From assembly GCA_903920415.1 (NCBI GenBank), contig CAIXMD010000191.1, forward strand, positions 1-12,457: DNA of 12,457 nucleotides, in the 5' to 3' direction. Shown here piece by piece: positions 1 to 7,164 of the stretch; the stretch's first letter is position 1; each line of letters begins with the position of its first letter. The notes below the pieces were generated by a model. It had not been told where the DNA came from and ran no database searches. It worked only from the letters and a program-made list of their open reading frames with translations. The DNA comes from an uncultured Desulfomonile sp. (GTDB lineage: Bacteria; Desulfobacterota; Desulfomonilia; Desulfomonilales; Desulfomonilaceae). The translations under genes and the position numbers were made by a program.

Positions 1-65
1 ATTGCAAAGGATGCGAGCATCATGACCATACCGACAACTAATAGCGTCAATGCAAATCTTCTCAT
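1..65 (-). CDS. N-terminus of an exported protein (partial, runs off the window start)
   Basis: Reading the minus strand from an ATG at 65 gives 21 codons, beginning MRRFALTLLVVGMVMMLASF, before the window ends. Two arginines followed by an unbroken hydrophobic stretch is a typical Sec signal peptide or membrane anchor. Purine-rich Shine-Dalgarno sequences lie just upstream on the same strand: AAGGAG at 75-70, four bases from the start, and AGGAGG at 82-77. The gene is divergent from the FGE-domain gene at 319. The mature protein lies outside the window, so no function can be given. The start and export signal are well supported. Confidence 0.75.
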   Translation of the reverse strand, partial: MRRFALTLLVVGMVMMLASFA

Positions 66-102
66 TGAACTCCTTACCTCCTCATGGAATAAATAGCGTT
101 TT

Positions 103-124
103 CTGTTCTCCAAATCGAAAACAG
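103..124. promoter_or_regulatory. Imperfect inverted repeat in the divergent intergenic region
   Basis: CTGTTCTC (103-110) and GAAAACAG (117-124) form an 8-bp inverted repeat with one mismatch and a 6-base spacer. It lies between the start of the minus-strand exported protein and the promoter of the plus-strand FGE gene, so it could be an operator for either. A repeat this short can arise by chance; the support is position only. Confidence 0.2.
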
Positions 125-252
125 TTATACCCGCTTTAATGTTACGCAGATTGTTCTCATCGCTATCACGACTGGAATCAGTTGTCAATGTTTTTCTACA
201 AGGACAGCCCTTCTGTATTTGTCAGGCCTTCCGACACTGCCCAAAAAGGGCC

Positions 253-280
253 TTGACTCATCCCTGTGCTCTGGTAGGAT
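253..280 (+). promoter_or_regulatory. Candidate sigma-70 promoter of the FGE-TPR-PDZ gene
   Basis: TTGACT (253-258) is followed after 16 bases by TAGGAT (275-280), and the -10 box is preceded by TGG, giving an extended -10 (TGn). Transcription would start near 287, giving a leader of about 30 bases before the ATG at 319. It lies downstream of the in-frame ATG at 139, which argues against that longer start. Found by eye only. Confidence 0.45.
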
Positions 281-318
281 TCCCTTGTATTCGCATTTTT
301 GTCAAGGATTTTTTGAAA

Positions 319-2436
319 ATGAGACTTAGCACCAATCCGCTACTGAAATTTGCTCTGAGAGCCGGTTTTATCTTTGACGCTACCCGATTCAGCCGCGTAA
401 CGTCAAATAAAAAATCACTGCTTACGATTTGTTATGTAACAATTATTATAATCGGCATTTTGGAAATCACTGCATTTGCTGAAATTACAAGTAAACATCA
501 ACTAATGATTTCAGATCTTGATCCCGGCACTTCTCAGTCCGTGACTTCCCTTGGTCCTCCATCACTCGCCGGCGATAATTCTGTTTTCCAGTTGAACTCA
601 TTGAGATTCTTAGCAGATGCAAGTGAAATTCTTCCTCAGGAACCGGTCCGACAGTCCGAGTCCGTGACTTGCTCTGAAAAAATACGGAGTGCTGCCGAGG
701 TAGCTGCACGAGGCGACAGTACCCGTGCCGCGGAAATCGTACGGCAAGCCATTCGGGAATGCGAAGCCGGTGATGAAAACGTACGGGAGTGTTCGCACTG
801 CCTAAAAGCTTGGCAAGGACTCAAGGCACTCCTGGATAATGTGCCTCAAAAAATAGTCGTCACCAACTCGCTTGGCATGAAAATGGTTCGCATCCCAGCT
901 GGTGATTACATGATGGGGAGCCTGAAACAGGAAATGGACTGGGTACGGCTCACTTTTAAGAAAACATGGAGAGAAGGCCACAAACAGTGGTTTGAGGATG
1001 AGCTACCGGTGCACCCTGTCCGTATAACGCGCCCATTCTACATGGGTGAGACGGAAGTAACCGTGGGGCAGTTTCGGCAATTCGTTCAGGACACCCAGTT
1101 CAAGACCGACGCGGAAAAGGGCGATGGAGGAATGATATGGAGCAACAAGGAGGCGCGATGGGTTCCGCAGAAGGGCATGAAATGGGGTTCGGTCCCATGG
1201 AAGATCGCAGACGACCAGCCGGTGGTCTTTGTCTCGTGGAATGATGCCAAGGCGTTTTGCAAATGGCTCAGTCAGAAAGAAAAAAGAACCTACCGCCTGC
1301 CTACGGAGGCTGAATGGGAGATGGCTTGCCGCGGCGGAGCCGCCTGGGCGAGGTATCCATGGGGAAACCGCCTCCCTGGGGATCGTGACATCAATTTCGG
1401 TGACGGCAATCCTAAACTCCCCGAGAGTCTCACGACCGTAGATGACGGGTACGAATTCGTAGCGCCCGTTGGAAGCTATCCCCCAAACGCGTACGGCCTC
1501 CATGATATGGCGGGCAACGTCATGGAATGGGTAGAAGACCGATATGACAGAAATTACTACGAAGGATCGCCGTTAGAAGACCCAAAGGGGCCGAACACTG
1601 GAAATTCCAGGGTAAATAAGGGCGGCAATTGGTTTGCAAGCCCGTGTGACGCTAGATGCGCGTTCCGCGGATTCTCCGGTCCGGAAATGAGTTTTTGGAA
1701 TTTGGGATTTCGCGTCGTCATGGAAGAAAAGGAAGATGAGACCGCGTCATCGGCCTCAAAAACTGCACGAGGTGACGGTGGTGTAACAAAGGCCCCGTCT
1801 GCAGGTACAGCCTTTCCTCCCACTGAAGAGGATGGAATGCGCCTGTTCCGCCAGGCAATGTTTGCAGCACAGCAGCAGCAGTGGGATACTGCGACGGAGG
1901 ACTTGGAGAAAGCTTTAAAAATCTATGAGCAAAGGGAAGATCCTATGTGGGTAGCCCGCGTCAAGGCAACTCTTGCAGGCGTCTACGCGGAACAGAACCG
2001 TACCTACAAGAGTAAGGAACTCTACACCCAATCCCTTGCAGAATTTAGGAAAATCGGTGATACGCAGAGTGCAAAGCTCATACTGGGTCGGCTGGAGGAA
2101 CTCGAAACCTCGCCTGGCGTCAAGGTGGTCGAGATCCAGAAAGGAGGCATTGCAGATAAGGCAGGCATCGTAACCGGGGATGTCATTATCGAATATGCTG
2201 GAGAAACTGGGTTTAGGGTGAGTGGCTTTAAGAAACTTGTTGAAGATTACTCTCGAGCCGGACAGGTCACCCTCAGCGTACTCAACAACGGTGAGATAAC
2301 CACTTCCGTGGTTTCTAGCGGGCCCTTGGGGGTAGCACTGGAGGATATCAAGAGACCGCCTCGGCCAAGGAGACCCCCTGAACAGGACGGTAGTCGGGAA
2401 AGAAGGCCTCCCAGACAGAGACGAGACAGGCGATGA
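319..2436 (+). CDS. Exported or membrane-anchored FGE-sulfatase (SUMF1-like) domain protein with TPR and PDZ domains
   Basis: This 705-residue protein has a hydrophobic segment at about 34-54 (after KK, ending AFA), read as a signal anchor or signal peptide with an unusually long N-region. A helical cysteine-containing segment lies at about 113-177. The FGE-sulfatase domain spans about 180-472, with LGMKMVRIPAG, YRLPTEAEWEMACRGG, GLHDMAGNVMEWVEDRYD and the closing LGFRVV. TPR-like helices follow at 505-597, a PDZ domain at 599-675 and a Pro/Arg-rich basic tail at 678-705. The positions matching the two catalytic cysteines of true formylglycine-generating enzyme are Ala440 and Ala445 (GGNWFASPCDA), so sulfatase activation is unlikely. 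The domain may bind ligands or proteins, or do other chemistry. The frame is open from an ATG at 139, but residues before 319 look non-coding and precede the candidate promoter. AAGGA at 304-308 is a modest ribosome binding site for ATG 319. Confidence 0.85.
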   Translation: MRLSTNPLLKFALRAGFIFDATRFSRVTSNKKSLLTICYVTIIIIGILEITAFAEITSKHQLMISDLDPGTSQSVTSLGPPSLAGDNSVFQLNSLRFLADASEILPQEPVRQSESVTCSEKIRSAAEVAARGDSTRAAEIVRQAIRECEAGDENVRECSHCLKAWQGLKALLDNVPQKIVVTNSLGMKMVRIPAGDYMMGSLKQEMDWVRLTFKKTWREGHKQWFEDELPVHPVRITRPFYMGETEVTVGQFRQFVQDTQFKTDAEKGDGGMIWSNKEARWVPQKGMKWGSVPWKIADDQPVVFVSWNDAKAFCKWLSQKEKRTYRLPTEAEWEMACRGGAAWARYPWGNRLPGDRDINFGDGNPKLPESLTTVDDGYEFVAPVGSYPPNAYGLHDMAGNVMEWVEDRYDRNYYEGSPLEDPKGPNTGNSRVNKGGNWFASPCDARCAFRGFSGPEMSFWNLGFRVVMEEKEDETASSASKTARGDGGVTKAPSAGTAFPPTEEDGMRLFRQAMFAAQQQQWDTATEDLEKALKIYEQREDPMWVARVKATLAGVYAEQNRTYKSKELYTQSLAEFRKIGDTQSAKLILGRLEELETSPGVKVVEIQKGGIADKAGIVTGDVIIEYAGETGFRVSGFKKLVEDYSRAGQVTLSVLNNGEITTSVVSSGPLGVALEDIKRPPRPRRPPEQDGSRERRPPRQRRDRR

Positions 2437-2513
2437 TAGAATTCTGAAAAGAGAGACCTAAAGCATAGAAAGTTTTCGAATTCCGAATTGCGCCTTGGCG
2501 AATAATTTATTTT

Positions 2514-3584
2514 ATGAACCTTTCCGGAAAAAGGATTCTCATAGTTAAGCCTAGCTCTCTTGGAGACGTGGTTCACACGTTGCCTTTGGTTCATGCTGTC
2601 AAACGCACGGCACCGTCTTGCCATATCGGCTGGATAATCCAGGAGACTTTCGCCGGTATCCTTGAAAGCGACCCGGCCATCGACGAGATAATACCTGTAT
2701 CTATCCCATCCACAAGCGACCCCATGGCCTCTCGGGCGGCTTTTTTTAAGGCTTCTATAGCAACTTTTCGGGCCCTCACCCGTTTACGGGCTGAATTCAG
2801 GAACCGTCCCTATGATGTGGTCCTGGACCTTCACGCGTCGTTCAGGAGCGGGCTCCTGGGTATGACCAATCCAAACGGCATCAAGATTGGCTTTTCTGAA
2901 GCCAAGGAGTTCAATACCTTTTTCCAGAATCGTCTCATAAATGTTTCCTCTGAAAAAAAGCATGCAGTAGACAGAAATCTCGTTTTTGCAGAATATCTTG
3001 AGTGCCCACAAAATCCCAAGGATTTTCGACTCATCACGAGTGTGACATCTCGCGAAAGGGTCCGTTCATTTCTTGCTGAGGAGGGTATAGGGGGCCAAGA
3101 TCGGATAGTTTATGCGAATCCTGCTGCCAGGTGGAAAAGCAAGCTTTGGACGGTCGAAGCATGGGCCGAACTGGCAGACCTTTTTGCGAATCATGGGCGG
3201 GTTCAAGTGGTTTTCGCAGGCAGTACCGTTGATGTACCTTACATCCGTTCAATCACTGAGCGCACGAAAAAACATGCCGTGGTGGCTGCAGGAAAGCTTA
3301 CTCTAGCTGAATCTACAGCTTTGATCGAAGCATCGGACGTCTACGTGGGAGTGGATTCCGGCCCCATGCATATCGCTGCCTTTGCCGGAACTCCGGTGGT
3401 GGCGATTTTCGGTCCGACCGATCCTGCCAAGGTAGGCCCATATGGAGAAGGCCATATAGTAATTCGACATGATGGGCTCGATTGCCTTGCGTGCCGGAAA
3501 AGGTCTTGTGGCGATCACCGCTGCCTCCATGAGATCACTCACCAACGGGTCTTTGACGTGACCATGGAGTTACTTCATTGGTGA
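2514..3584 (+). CDS. Glycosyltransferase family 9, heptosyltransferase I-like
   Basis: A 356-residue cytoplasmic or membrane-associated enzyme of the GT-B fold family GT9, which transfers ADP-activated heptose to the lipid A/Kdo core of lipopolysaccharide. The N-terminus ILIVKPSSLGDVVHTLP is the GT9 signature and is closest to WaaC-type enzymes, as is KHAVDRNLVFAEYL in the middle. The donor-binding motif VDSGPMHIAA begins at residue 280, followed by GTPVVAIFGPTDPAKVGPYG. The length fits the family. A C-terminal cysteine cluster (C324, C327, C332, C337) is like that seen in several GT9 proteins. It starts 77 bases after the FGE gene; no good Shine-Dalgarno precedes the ATG, but the start matches the family N-terminus. 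The exact acceptor sugar cannot be told from sequence. No other LPS gene is visible beside it. Confidence 0.9.
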   Translation: MNLSGKRILIVKPSSLGDVVHTLPLVHAVKRTAPSCHIGWIIQETFAGILESDPAIDEIIPVSIPSTSDPMASRAAFFKASIATFRALTRLRAEFRNRPYDVVLDLHASFRSGLLGMTNPNGIKIGFSEAKEFNTFFQNRLINVSSEKKHAVDRNLVFAEYLECPQNPKDFRLITSVTSRERVRSFLAEEGIGGQDRIVYANPAARWKSKLWTVEAWAELADLFANHGRVQVVFAGSTVDVPYIRSITERTKKHAVVAAGKLTLAESTALIEASDVYVGVDSGPMHIAAFAGTPVVAIFGPTDPAKVGPYGEGHIVIRHDGLDCLACRKRSCGDHRCLHEITHQRVFDVTMELLHW

Positions 3585-3740
3585 GCAACCGGAACTGGAG
3601 CAGCCTACGTTCAGGATTGAGTCTGCGCAATTTACAACAATATCGGCTCATAATTTCAGGATTCTCAGCACCAGCAGAGCCAGGCTCGACCCTATTCCTC
3701 AGCTTCCATTCAAAATCATCGGGTGATCAAGTTTTAGCGC

Positions 3741-3770
3741 TTGACCCAAGGCCCCCAATGGTGTTTTATT
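3741..3770 (+). promoter_or_regulatory. Candidate promoter upstream of the EF-G-like gene
   Basis: TTGACC (3741-3746) is a near-consensus -35 box. After 18 bases comes TTTATT (3765-3770), four of six matches to the -10 consensus; TTTTAT at 17 bases is equally possible. Transcription would begin around 3776, about 60 bases before the EF-G start. The -10 region overlaps an inverted repeat (3761-3776). The 3585-3838 gap holds no convincing gene. Confidence 0.4.
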
Positions 3771-3776
3771 AAACAC
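3761..3776. promoter_or_regulatory. Perfect inverted repeat overlapping the candidate -10 region
   Basis: GTGTTTTATTAAACAC consists of GTGTTT and AAACAC separated by TATT, and is followed by TTTTAT. It could be an operator over the -10 box of the EF-G promoter, or a weak AT-rich terminator for the upstream glycosyltransferase gene. The sequence does not decide between the two. Confidence 0.35.
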
Positions 3777-3812
3777 TTTTATGAATACTGAGTAGGGCAC
3801 AAAAATTTCCCG

Positions 3813-3840
3813 ATTGCCCTGCTTCCCCAGGGGTGTCAAT
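3813..3840 (+). promoter_or_regulatory. Possible hairpin enclosing the EF-G-like ribosome binding site and start
   Basis: CCCTG (3817-3821) can pair with CAGGG (3828-3832) across a 6-base loop, and ATTG (3813-3816) with CAAT (3837-3840) beyond a 4-base bulge. The second strand contains the Shine-Dalgarno AGGGG (3829-3833) and the first two bases of the ATG at 3839. Such a stem could limit ribosome access. It is short and was seen only by eye. Confidence 0.3.
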
Positions 3841-5923
3841 GAAGCAGCATAAAACTGAAGACGTACGTAATGTGGCGGTCGTTTCCCATGCAGGATCGGG
3901 TAAAACGACCTTCTGCGAGGCCATTCTTTTCAATGCAGGAGGAGTCGACCGTTTGGGAAAGGTAACGGACGGGACCTCAAACTTTGATTTTGACCCGGAA
4001 GAGGTGAAGAGGGCTATTTCCATTAGCACCGGGCTGTTTACCGTTGAATGGAAAAAGAAAAAAATTACCATACTCGACACCCCGGGGGATCCCAATTTCG
4101 CAGCGGAAGTGACAGCCGCCCTTAGGGCCGTAGATATAGCCGTCTTGGTCGTGGATGCGGTGGATTCCATAAAACCCCTCACGGAAAAGGTTTGGGCAGG
4201 CATCGAAGCAGCGGGCCTCCCCAGGGTGCTGGTTGTAACCAAGATGGACCGAGAAAGGGCCGATTTCGGCAAGGTCATAAACGACGTCAAGGAGATCCTG
4301 AAAGTTAAGCCTCTTGTTTTGCAGGTACCAATTGGCAGAGAGGGCAACTTTACCGGTGTGGTAGACCTGCTCTCAATGAAAGCCCTCCTTTTTGACGGTG
4401 ACGGCAGGAACATCTCTAAGGCGGAAATACCAGGGGACATTAAAGAAGAAGCAAATTCCAGACGCGAAGTTCTAATAGAGGATTTAGCCGAGGTTGATGA
4501 CGGTCTTATGGAACGATATCTCGAGGGAGAGGAACTTGGAACCGAAGATTTGGCGCACGCGCTTCGACGGGGCATTCTTAACCGGGTTTTTATTCCGGTC
4601 GTGGCGTGTTCCGGTACGGCCAACAGAGGAGTTCAGCCGATCCTGGACCTCATTACCGACGCTTGCCCTTCGCCTGCAGATATGCCTCCGATTACCGGGG
4701 TCGCTCCTTCAGGAGACGAACAGACAAGGCCCCCTTCTCCGGACGGGCCCTTTTGCGCTTACATTTTTAAGACTCTCGCCGACCCCTATGCAGGTCGACT
4801 TTCCATATTCCGCATTTTTTCAGGGAAACTGACTCCCGACTCTAATTTCTTAAACTCATCCCGCAGTTCCAAGGAGCGATTCGGTCAGATACTCGCCATG
4901 CAGGGCAAGCATCAGAAGTCTGTGGAGTCGTGTCAAGCAGGTGACATAGTGGCTGTAGCCAAACTGAAGGAAACTCTAACCGGTGATACCCTCTGCGATG
5001 AAAAAAATCCCATGGTGATTCAGCCGGTCGCTTTACCTCAGGCAGTCATATCATTTGCAATAGAGCCCAAAGCAAAAGGCGACGAAGATAAAATCACTCA
5101 GAGCCTGGCTCGACTCGCAGAGGAGGATCCGACTCTGAGTGTGACTCGTGACCAGCAGACCAACGAGTTTCTCATATCAGGCATGGGGCAGGTCCACATC
5201 GAGGTCACAGTGGATAAGCTTAAAAGAAAATTCGGGGTGGATGTGAACCTCAAGACTCCCAAAGTGCCTTATAAAGAAACTATAAAGGGTAAAGCCAAAG
5301 TAGAAGGTAAGCTGAAGAAACAAACAGGTGGACGCGGTCAATTCGCCGTGGCTTGGTTGGATTTGGAACCATTGCCTAGAGGCACAGGGTTCGAGTTTGT
5401 GGACAAGATAGTTGGAGGAGTCATTCCAAGGCAGTATATCCCTGCTGTTGAGAAAGGGATTGCGGAGTCCATGTCAGGAGGTTCTCTGGCCGGATTCCCT
5501 GTCATCGACGTCAGAGTCACCGTTTTCGACGGGAAATACCATGATGTGGATTCGTCGGAACAGGCGTTCAAAATAGCTGCCTCAAAGGGGTTTAAGAAGG
5601 GGGTACTCCAAGCCAATCCCGTGCTCCTGGAACCTATCATGAACATGGAGGTTATCGTACCTGAGGACTGCATGGGTGACGTTATGGGCGACCTTAATTC
5701 CCGTCGTGGTCGAATCAGTGGAATGGACGCAAGAGGGAGCAGCCAAGTAATTAAAGCACAGGTACCTATGGCTGAGGTGCTCAAGTACGCTTCGGACCTT
5801 ACTTCACTGACCTCCGGACGAGGCCTCTTTTCTATGGAATTCTCTCATTACGAGGAGGTTCCTGCCAACATCTCGGAAAAGATAGTTGAGGCTTCAGGTA
5901 AAAGAACTGAAGAAGAGGACTGA
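3839..5923 (+). CDS. fusA: Elongation factor G-like GTPase (EF-G2-type paralogue)
   Basis: A 694-residue translational GTPase with all EF-G domains. G1 is HAGSGKTT (17-24), G3 is DTPGDPNF (80-87) and G4 is TKMD (134-137). Domain IV begins near 472 (KTPKVPYKETIKGKAKVEGK) and contains GGRGQFAVAWLDLEP and KYHDVDSSEQAFKIAASKGF; domain V contains VMGDLNSRRGRISGMD. Canonical EF-G has AHIDAGKTT, DTPGHVDF and a switch I around RGITI. Here these are HAGSGKTT, DTPGDPNF and KRAISIST, the pattern of the EF-G-like second branch (Thermus EF-G-2 and similar), not the ribosomal-protein-operon fusA; the usual rpsL/rpsG/tuf neighbours are also absent. Its cellular role (translocation, recycling or stress) cannot be told. 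AGGGG at 3829-3833 favours ATG 3839 over an in-frame GTG at 3833, which overlaps it. The next gene follows with no gap. Confidence 0.9.
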   Translation: MKQHKTEDVRNVAVVSHAGSGKTTFCEAILFNAGGVDRLGKVTDGTSNFDFDPEEVKRAISISTGLFTVEWKKKKITILDTPGDPNFAAEVTAALRAVDIAVLVVDAVDSIKPLTEKVWAGIEAAGLPRVLVVTKMDRERADFGKVINDVKEILKVKPLVLQVPIGREGNFTGVVDLLSMKALLFDGDGRNISKAEIPGDIKEEANSRREVLIEDLAEVDDGLMERYLEGEELGTEDLAHALRRGILNRVFIPVVACSGTANRGVQPILDLITDACPSPADMPPITGVAPSGDEQTRPPSPDGPFCAYIFKTLADPYAGRLSIFRIFSGKLTPDSNFLNSSRSSKERFGQILAMQGKHQKSVESCQAGDIVAVAKLKETLTGDTLCDEKNPMVIQPVALPQAVISFAIEPKAKGDEDKITQSLARLAEEDPTLSVTRDQQTNEFLISGMGQVHIEVTVDKLKRKFGVDVNLKTPKVPYKETIKGKAKVEGKLKKQTGGRGQFAVAWLDLEPLPRGTGFEFVDKIVGGVIPRQYIPAVEKGIAESMSGGSLAGFPVIDVRVTVFDGKYHDVDSSEQAFKIAASKGFKKGVLQANPVLLEPIMNMEVIVPEDCMGDVMGDLNSRRGRISGMDARGSSQVIKAQVPMAEVLKYASDLTSLTSGRGLFSMEFSHYEEVPANISEKIVEASGKRTEEED

Positions 5924-6406
5924 ATGAGTATGATGTCAAGCAGTTGTTCACAAAATGATCGAGTGATAAAGGGTAAAATTATAGCAGTTTGCACAAGCCG
6001 CAAGAAGGGAACTCCAAAATCCGTCGTAGATTCCGGATTCCTTGAGGAAGGCTTTGGTCTTAAAGGGGATGCCCATGGAGGAGATTGGCATCGCCAAGTG
6101 TCCCTTCTCTCATGGGAACAGATCGAAACGATGAAGGCCAAAGGCCTGGAAGTGAGTTCAGGAAGCTTCGCGGAAAACTTCACGACCCGCGATTTCGATC
6201 TCGGTTCAGTCCGTGTGGGGGACCGTCTCCTCATCGGGGAGTCAATCGTTCTGGAGATCACTCAAATCGGCAAAGAATGCCATACGCGCTGCGCAATTTA
6301 CCACAAGGTAGGGGAATGTATCATGCCTGAGCAAGGAGTCTTTGCGAAGGTAATTAGGGGCGGCCACGTTGAGGCGGGTGACCCTATTGATCTTATGCGT
6401 GATTGA
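5924..6406 (+). CDS. MOSC domain-containing protein
   Basis: A 160-residue cytoplasmic protein that is essentially one MOSC domain, the fold shared with the C-terminus of molybdenum cofactor sulfurases. Visible marks are GLKGDAHGGDWHRQVSLLS (45-63), GSFAENFTT (80-88), the VRVGDRLLIGES strand and a cysteine-rich end, ECHTRCAIYHKVGEC, with Cys119, Cys123 and Cys132. This cysteine-rich form is common in anaerobes, where related domains occur beside or fused to molybdenum cofactor enzymes. MOSC domains are thought to handle sulfur or molybdenum cofactor; the reaction of this short class is not firmly known. ATG 5924 directly follows the EF-G TGA (5921-5923), with GAGGA at 5915-5919, so translational coupling is likely; in-frame ATGs at 5930 and 5933 are alternative starts. 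The molybdenum hydroxylase operon lies a few kilobases away on the other strand, a suggestive but distant link. Confidence 0.88.
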   Translation: MSMMSSSCSQNDRVIKGKIIAVCTSRKKGTPKSVVDSGFLEEGFGLKGDAHGGDWHRQVSLLSWEQIETMKAKGLEVSSGSFAENFTTRDFDLGSVRVGDRLLIGESIVLEITQIGKECHTRCAIYHKVGECIMPEQGVFAKVIRGGHVEAGDPIDLMRD

Positions 6407-6469
6407 TCCTGTGCTAATTAATTTCGCATGTGTCTAAAAAATACTACATAATTATGATGTTCAGTAGAA

Positions 6470-6492
6470 TTATTGAACTGTTTTATCAATAA
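6470..6492. repeat. AT-rich inverted repeat downstream of the MOSC gene
   Basis: TTATTGA (6470-6476) and TCAATAA (6486-6492) are perfect 7-bp arms around a 9-base loop. They lie between the MOSC stop and the small HTH-like gene. No T-run follows and the stem has little GC, so it is a poor intrinsic terminator; it may be an operator or chance in AT-rich DNA. Confidence 0.2.
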
Positions 6493-6510
6493 AATCATCT
6501 TGTGTGGTGA

Positions 6511-6537
6511 ATGCGCAATTAGGCATGAAAATTGCAT
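6511..6537. promoter_or_regulatory. Imperfect inverted repeat upstream of the small HTH-like gene
   Basis: ATGCGCAATT (6511-6520) and AATTGCAT (6530-6537) mirror each other apart from a two-base GC insertion, and a -10-like CATAAT sits at 6535-6540. A repeat 40-60 bases before a possible DNA-binding protein could be an autoregulatory operator. I cannot identify a convincing -35 box. Confidence 0.25.
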
Positions 6538-6575
6538 AATTTATTGCAGGAATGTATACATCGAAAGGAGATTGC

Positions 6576-6767
6576 ATGCCTTTCAAAAAAGATTTAGAGC
6601 AGCTTTCTCGAATAGAAACCTTATTGATCAAAGAAATGGGCCAAGATGGCCGCATAATGGTCCGAAGCCTTGATAAGATTCATGCCCGGACCGGGCTCAC
6701 TTATGCAACTATCTCTGAAATCGCCCGCAGATTGGAGAAACGGAATCTTCGCAGGGCCTCAGCCTGA
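6576..6767 (+). CDS. Small helix-turn-helix-like protein, possible transcriptional regulator
   Basis: A 63-residue protein starting MPFKKDLEQLSRIETLLIKE. The start is well fixed: AAAGGAG at 6564-6570 lies five bases before the ATG at 6576. Residues 30-58 (RSLDKIHARTGLTYATISEI onward to RRLEKRNLRR) look like the helix-turn-helix of a winged-helix protein: SLDKIHARTGL as the first helix and turn, and TYATISEIARRLEKR as the recognition helix, as in MarR- or Crp-like domains. It is too short to hold a sensor or dimer domain and lacks a clear wing. It is monocistronic, with an inverted repeat upstream and a strong terminator starting 31 bases after its stop. No specific family is recognised; DNA binding is inferred from the motif. 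Confidence 0.75.
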   Translation: MPFKKDLEQLSRIETLLIKEMGQDGRIMVRSLDKIHARTGLTYATISEIARRLEKRNLRRASA

Positions 6768-6797
6768 TCGTTATCTTCACAGTCCTCTTATCGAGTG

Positions 6798-6824
6798 GCC
6801 CCTTTCAACAGAAAGGGGCTTTTT
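6798..6824 (+). terminator. Rho-independent terminator of the small HTH-like gene
   Basis: GCCCCTTTC (6798-6806) and GAAAGGGGC (6811-6819) form a perfect 9-bp GC-rich stem with an AACA loop, followed by TTTTT (6820-6824). It lies 31 bases after the stop at 6767 and separates this gene from the tRNA unit. Confidence 0.95.
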
Positions 6825-6940
6825 AATTGTAAACATAATCAGGCGATTCTCATCTTTGGCCTCTTCCTCATGAAAGAGTTTTACTGGACAATTCTGTCGT
6901 CATTTCATTGGTAAGCCCCTCCCGTGATGCAAAAATTGGG

Positions 6941-6970
6941 TTGACATTCGCCGAGCGCATTGTCTATAGT
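6941..6970 (+). promoter_or_regulatory. Sigma-70 promoter of tRNA-Gly
   Basis: TTGACA (6941-6946) is a perfect -35 box. After 18 bases comes TATAGT (6965-6970), five of six matches to the -10 consensus. The expected start near 6977 is only a few bases before the tRNA 5' end at 6981, the usual layout for a singly transcribed tRNA. Confidence 0.9.
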
Positions 6971-6980
6971 TTATTGAGGC

Positions 6981-7055
<75 letters not shown>

Positions 7056-7164
7056 CTATCCTATTGATATCATTCGGCTTTACCCTCGAAAAGTTGTCTG
7101 CAAATTCGCAATGTCACTAATAATCATATTTCCCAGGCATGTGTTATTTAGTATGCAATCTCAG

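Noticed and set aside
1003..1503. 166-codon minus-strand frame inside the FGE gene
   Set aside because: Fully antisense to the conserved FGE-sulfatase domain, with no ribosome binding site or family match.
319..2436. True formylglycine-generating enzyme that activates sulfatases
   Set aside because: Both catalytic cysteine positions are alanine, and no sulfatase gene is present in the window.
3578..3772. 64-residue forward frame starting at a TTG at the end of the glycosyltransferase gene
   Set aside because: TTG start, no Shine-Dalgarno, overlap with the upstream gene and runs over the candidate EF-G promoter; composition is not protein-like.
3769..4623. 284-codon open frame on the minus strand opposite the EF-G-like gene
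   Set aside because: Ser/Arg/Thr-rich sequence with no family features, lying antisense to a gene with clear EF-G motifs; it is a frame shadow.
6870..6914. 14-codon frame MKEFYWTILSSFHW between the terminator and the tRNA promoter
   Set aside because: No ribosome binding site and too short to separate from chance.
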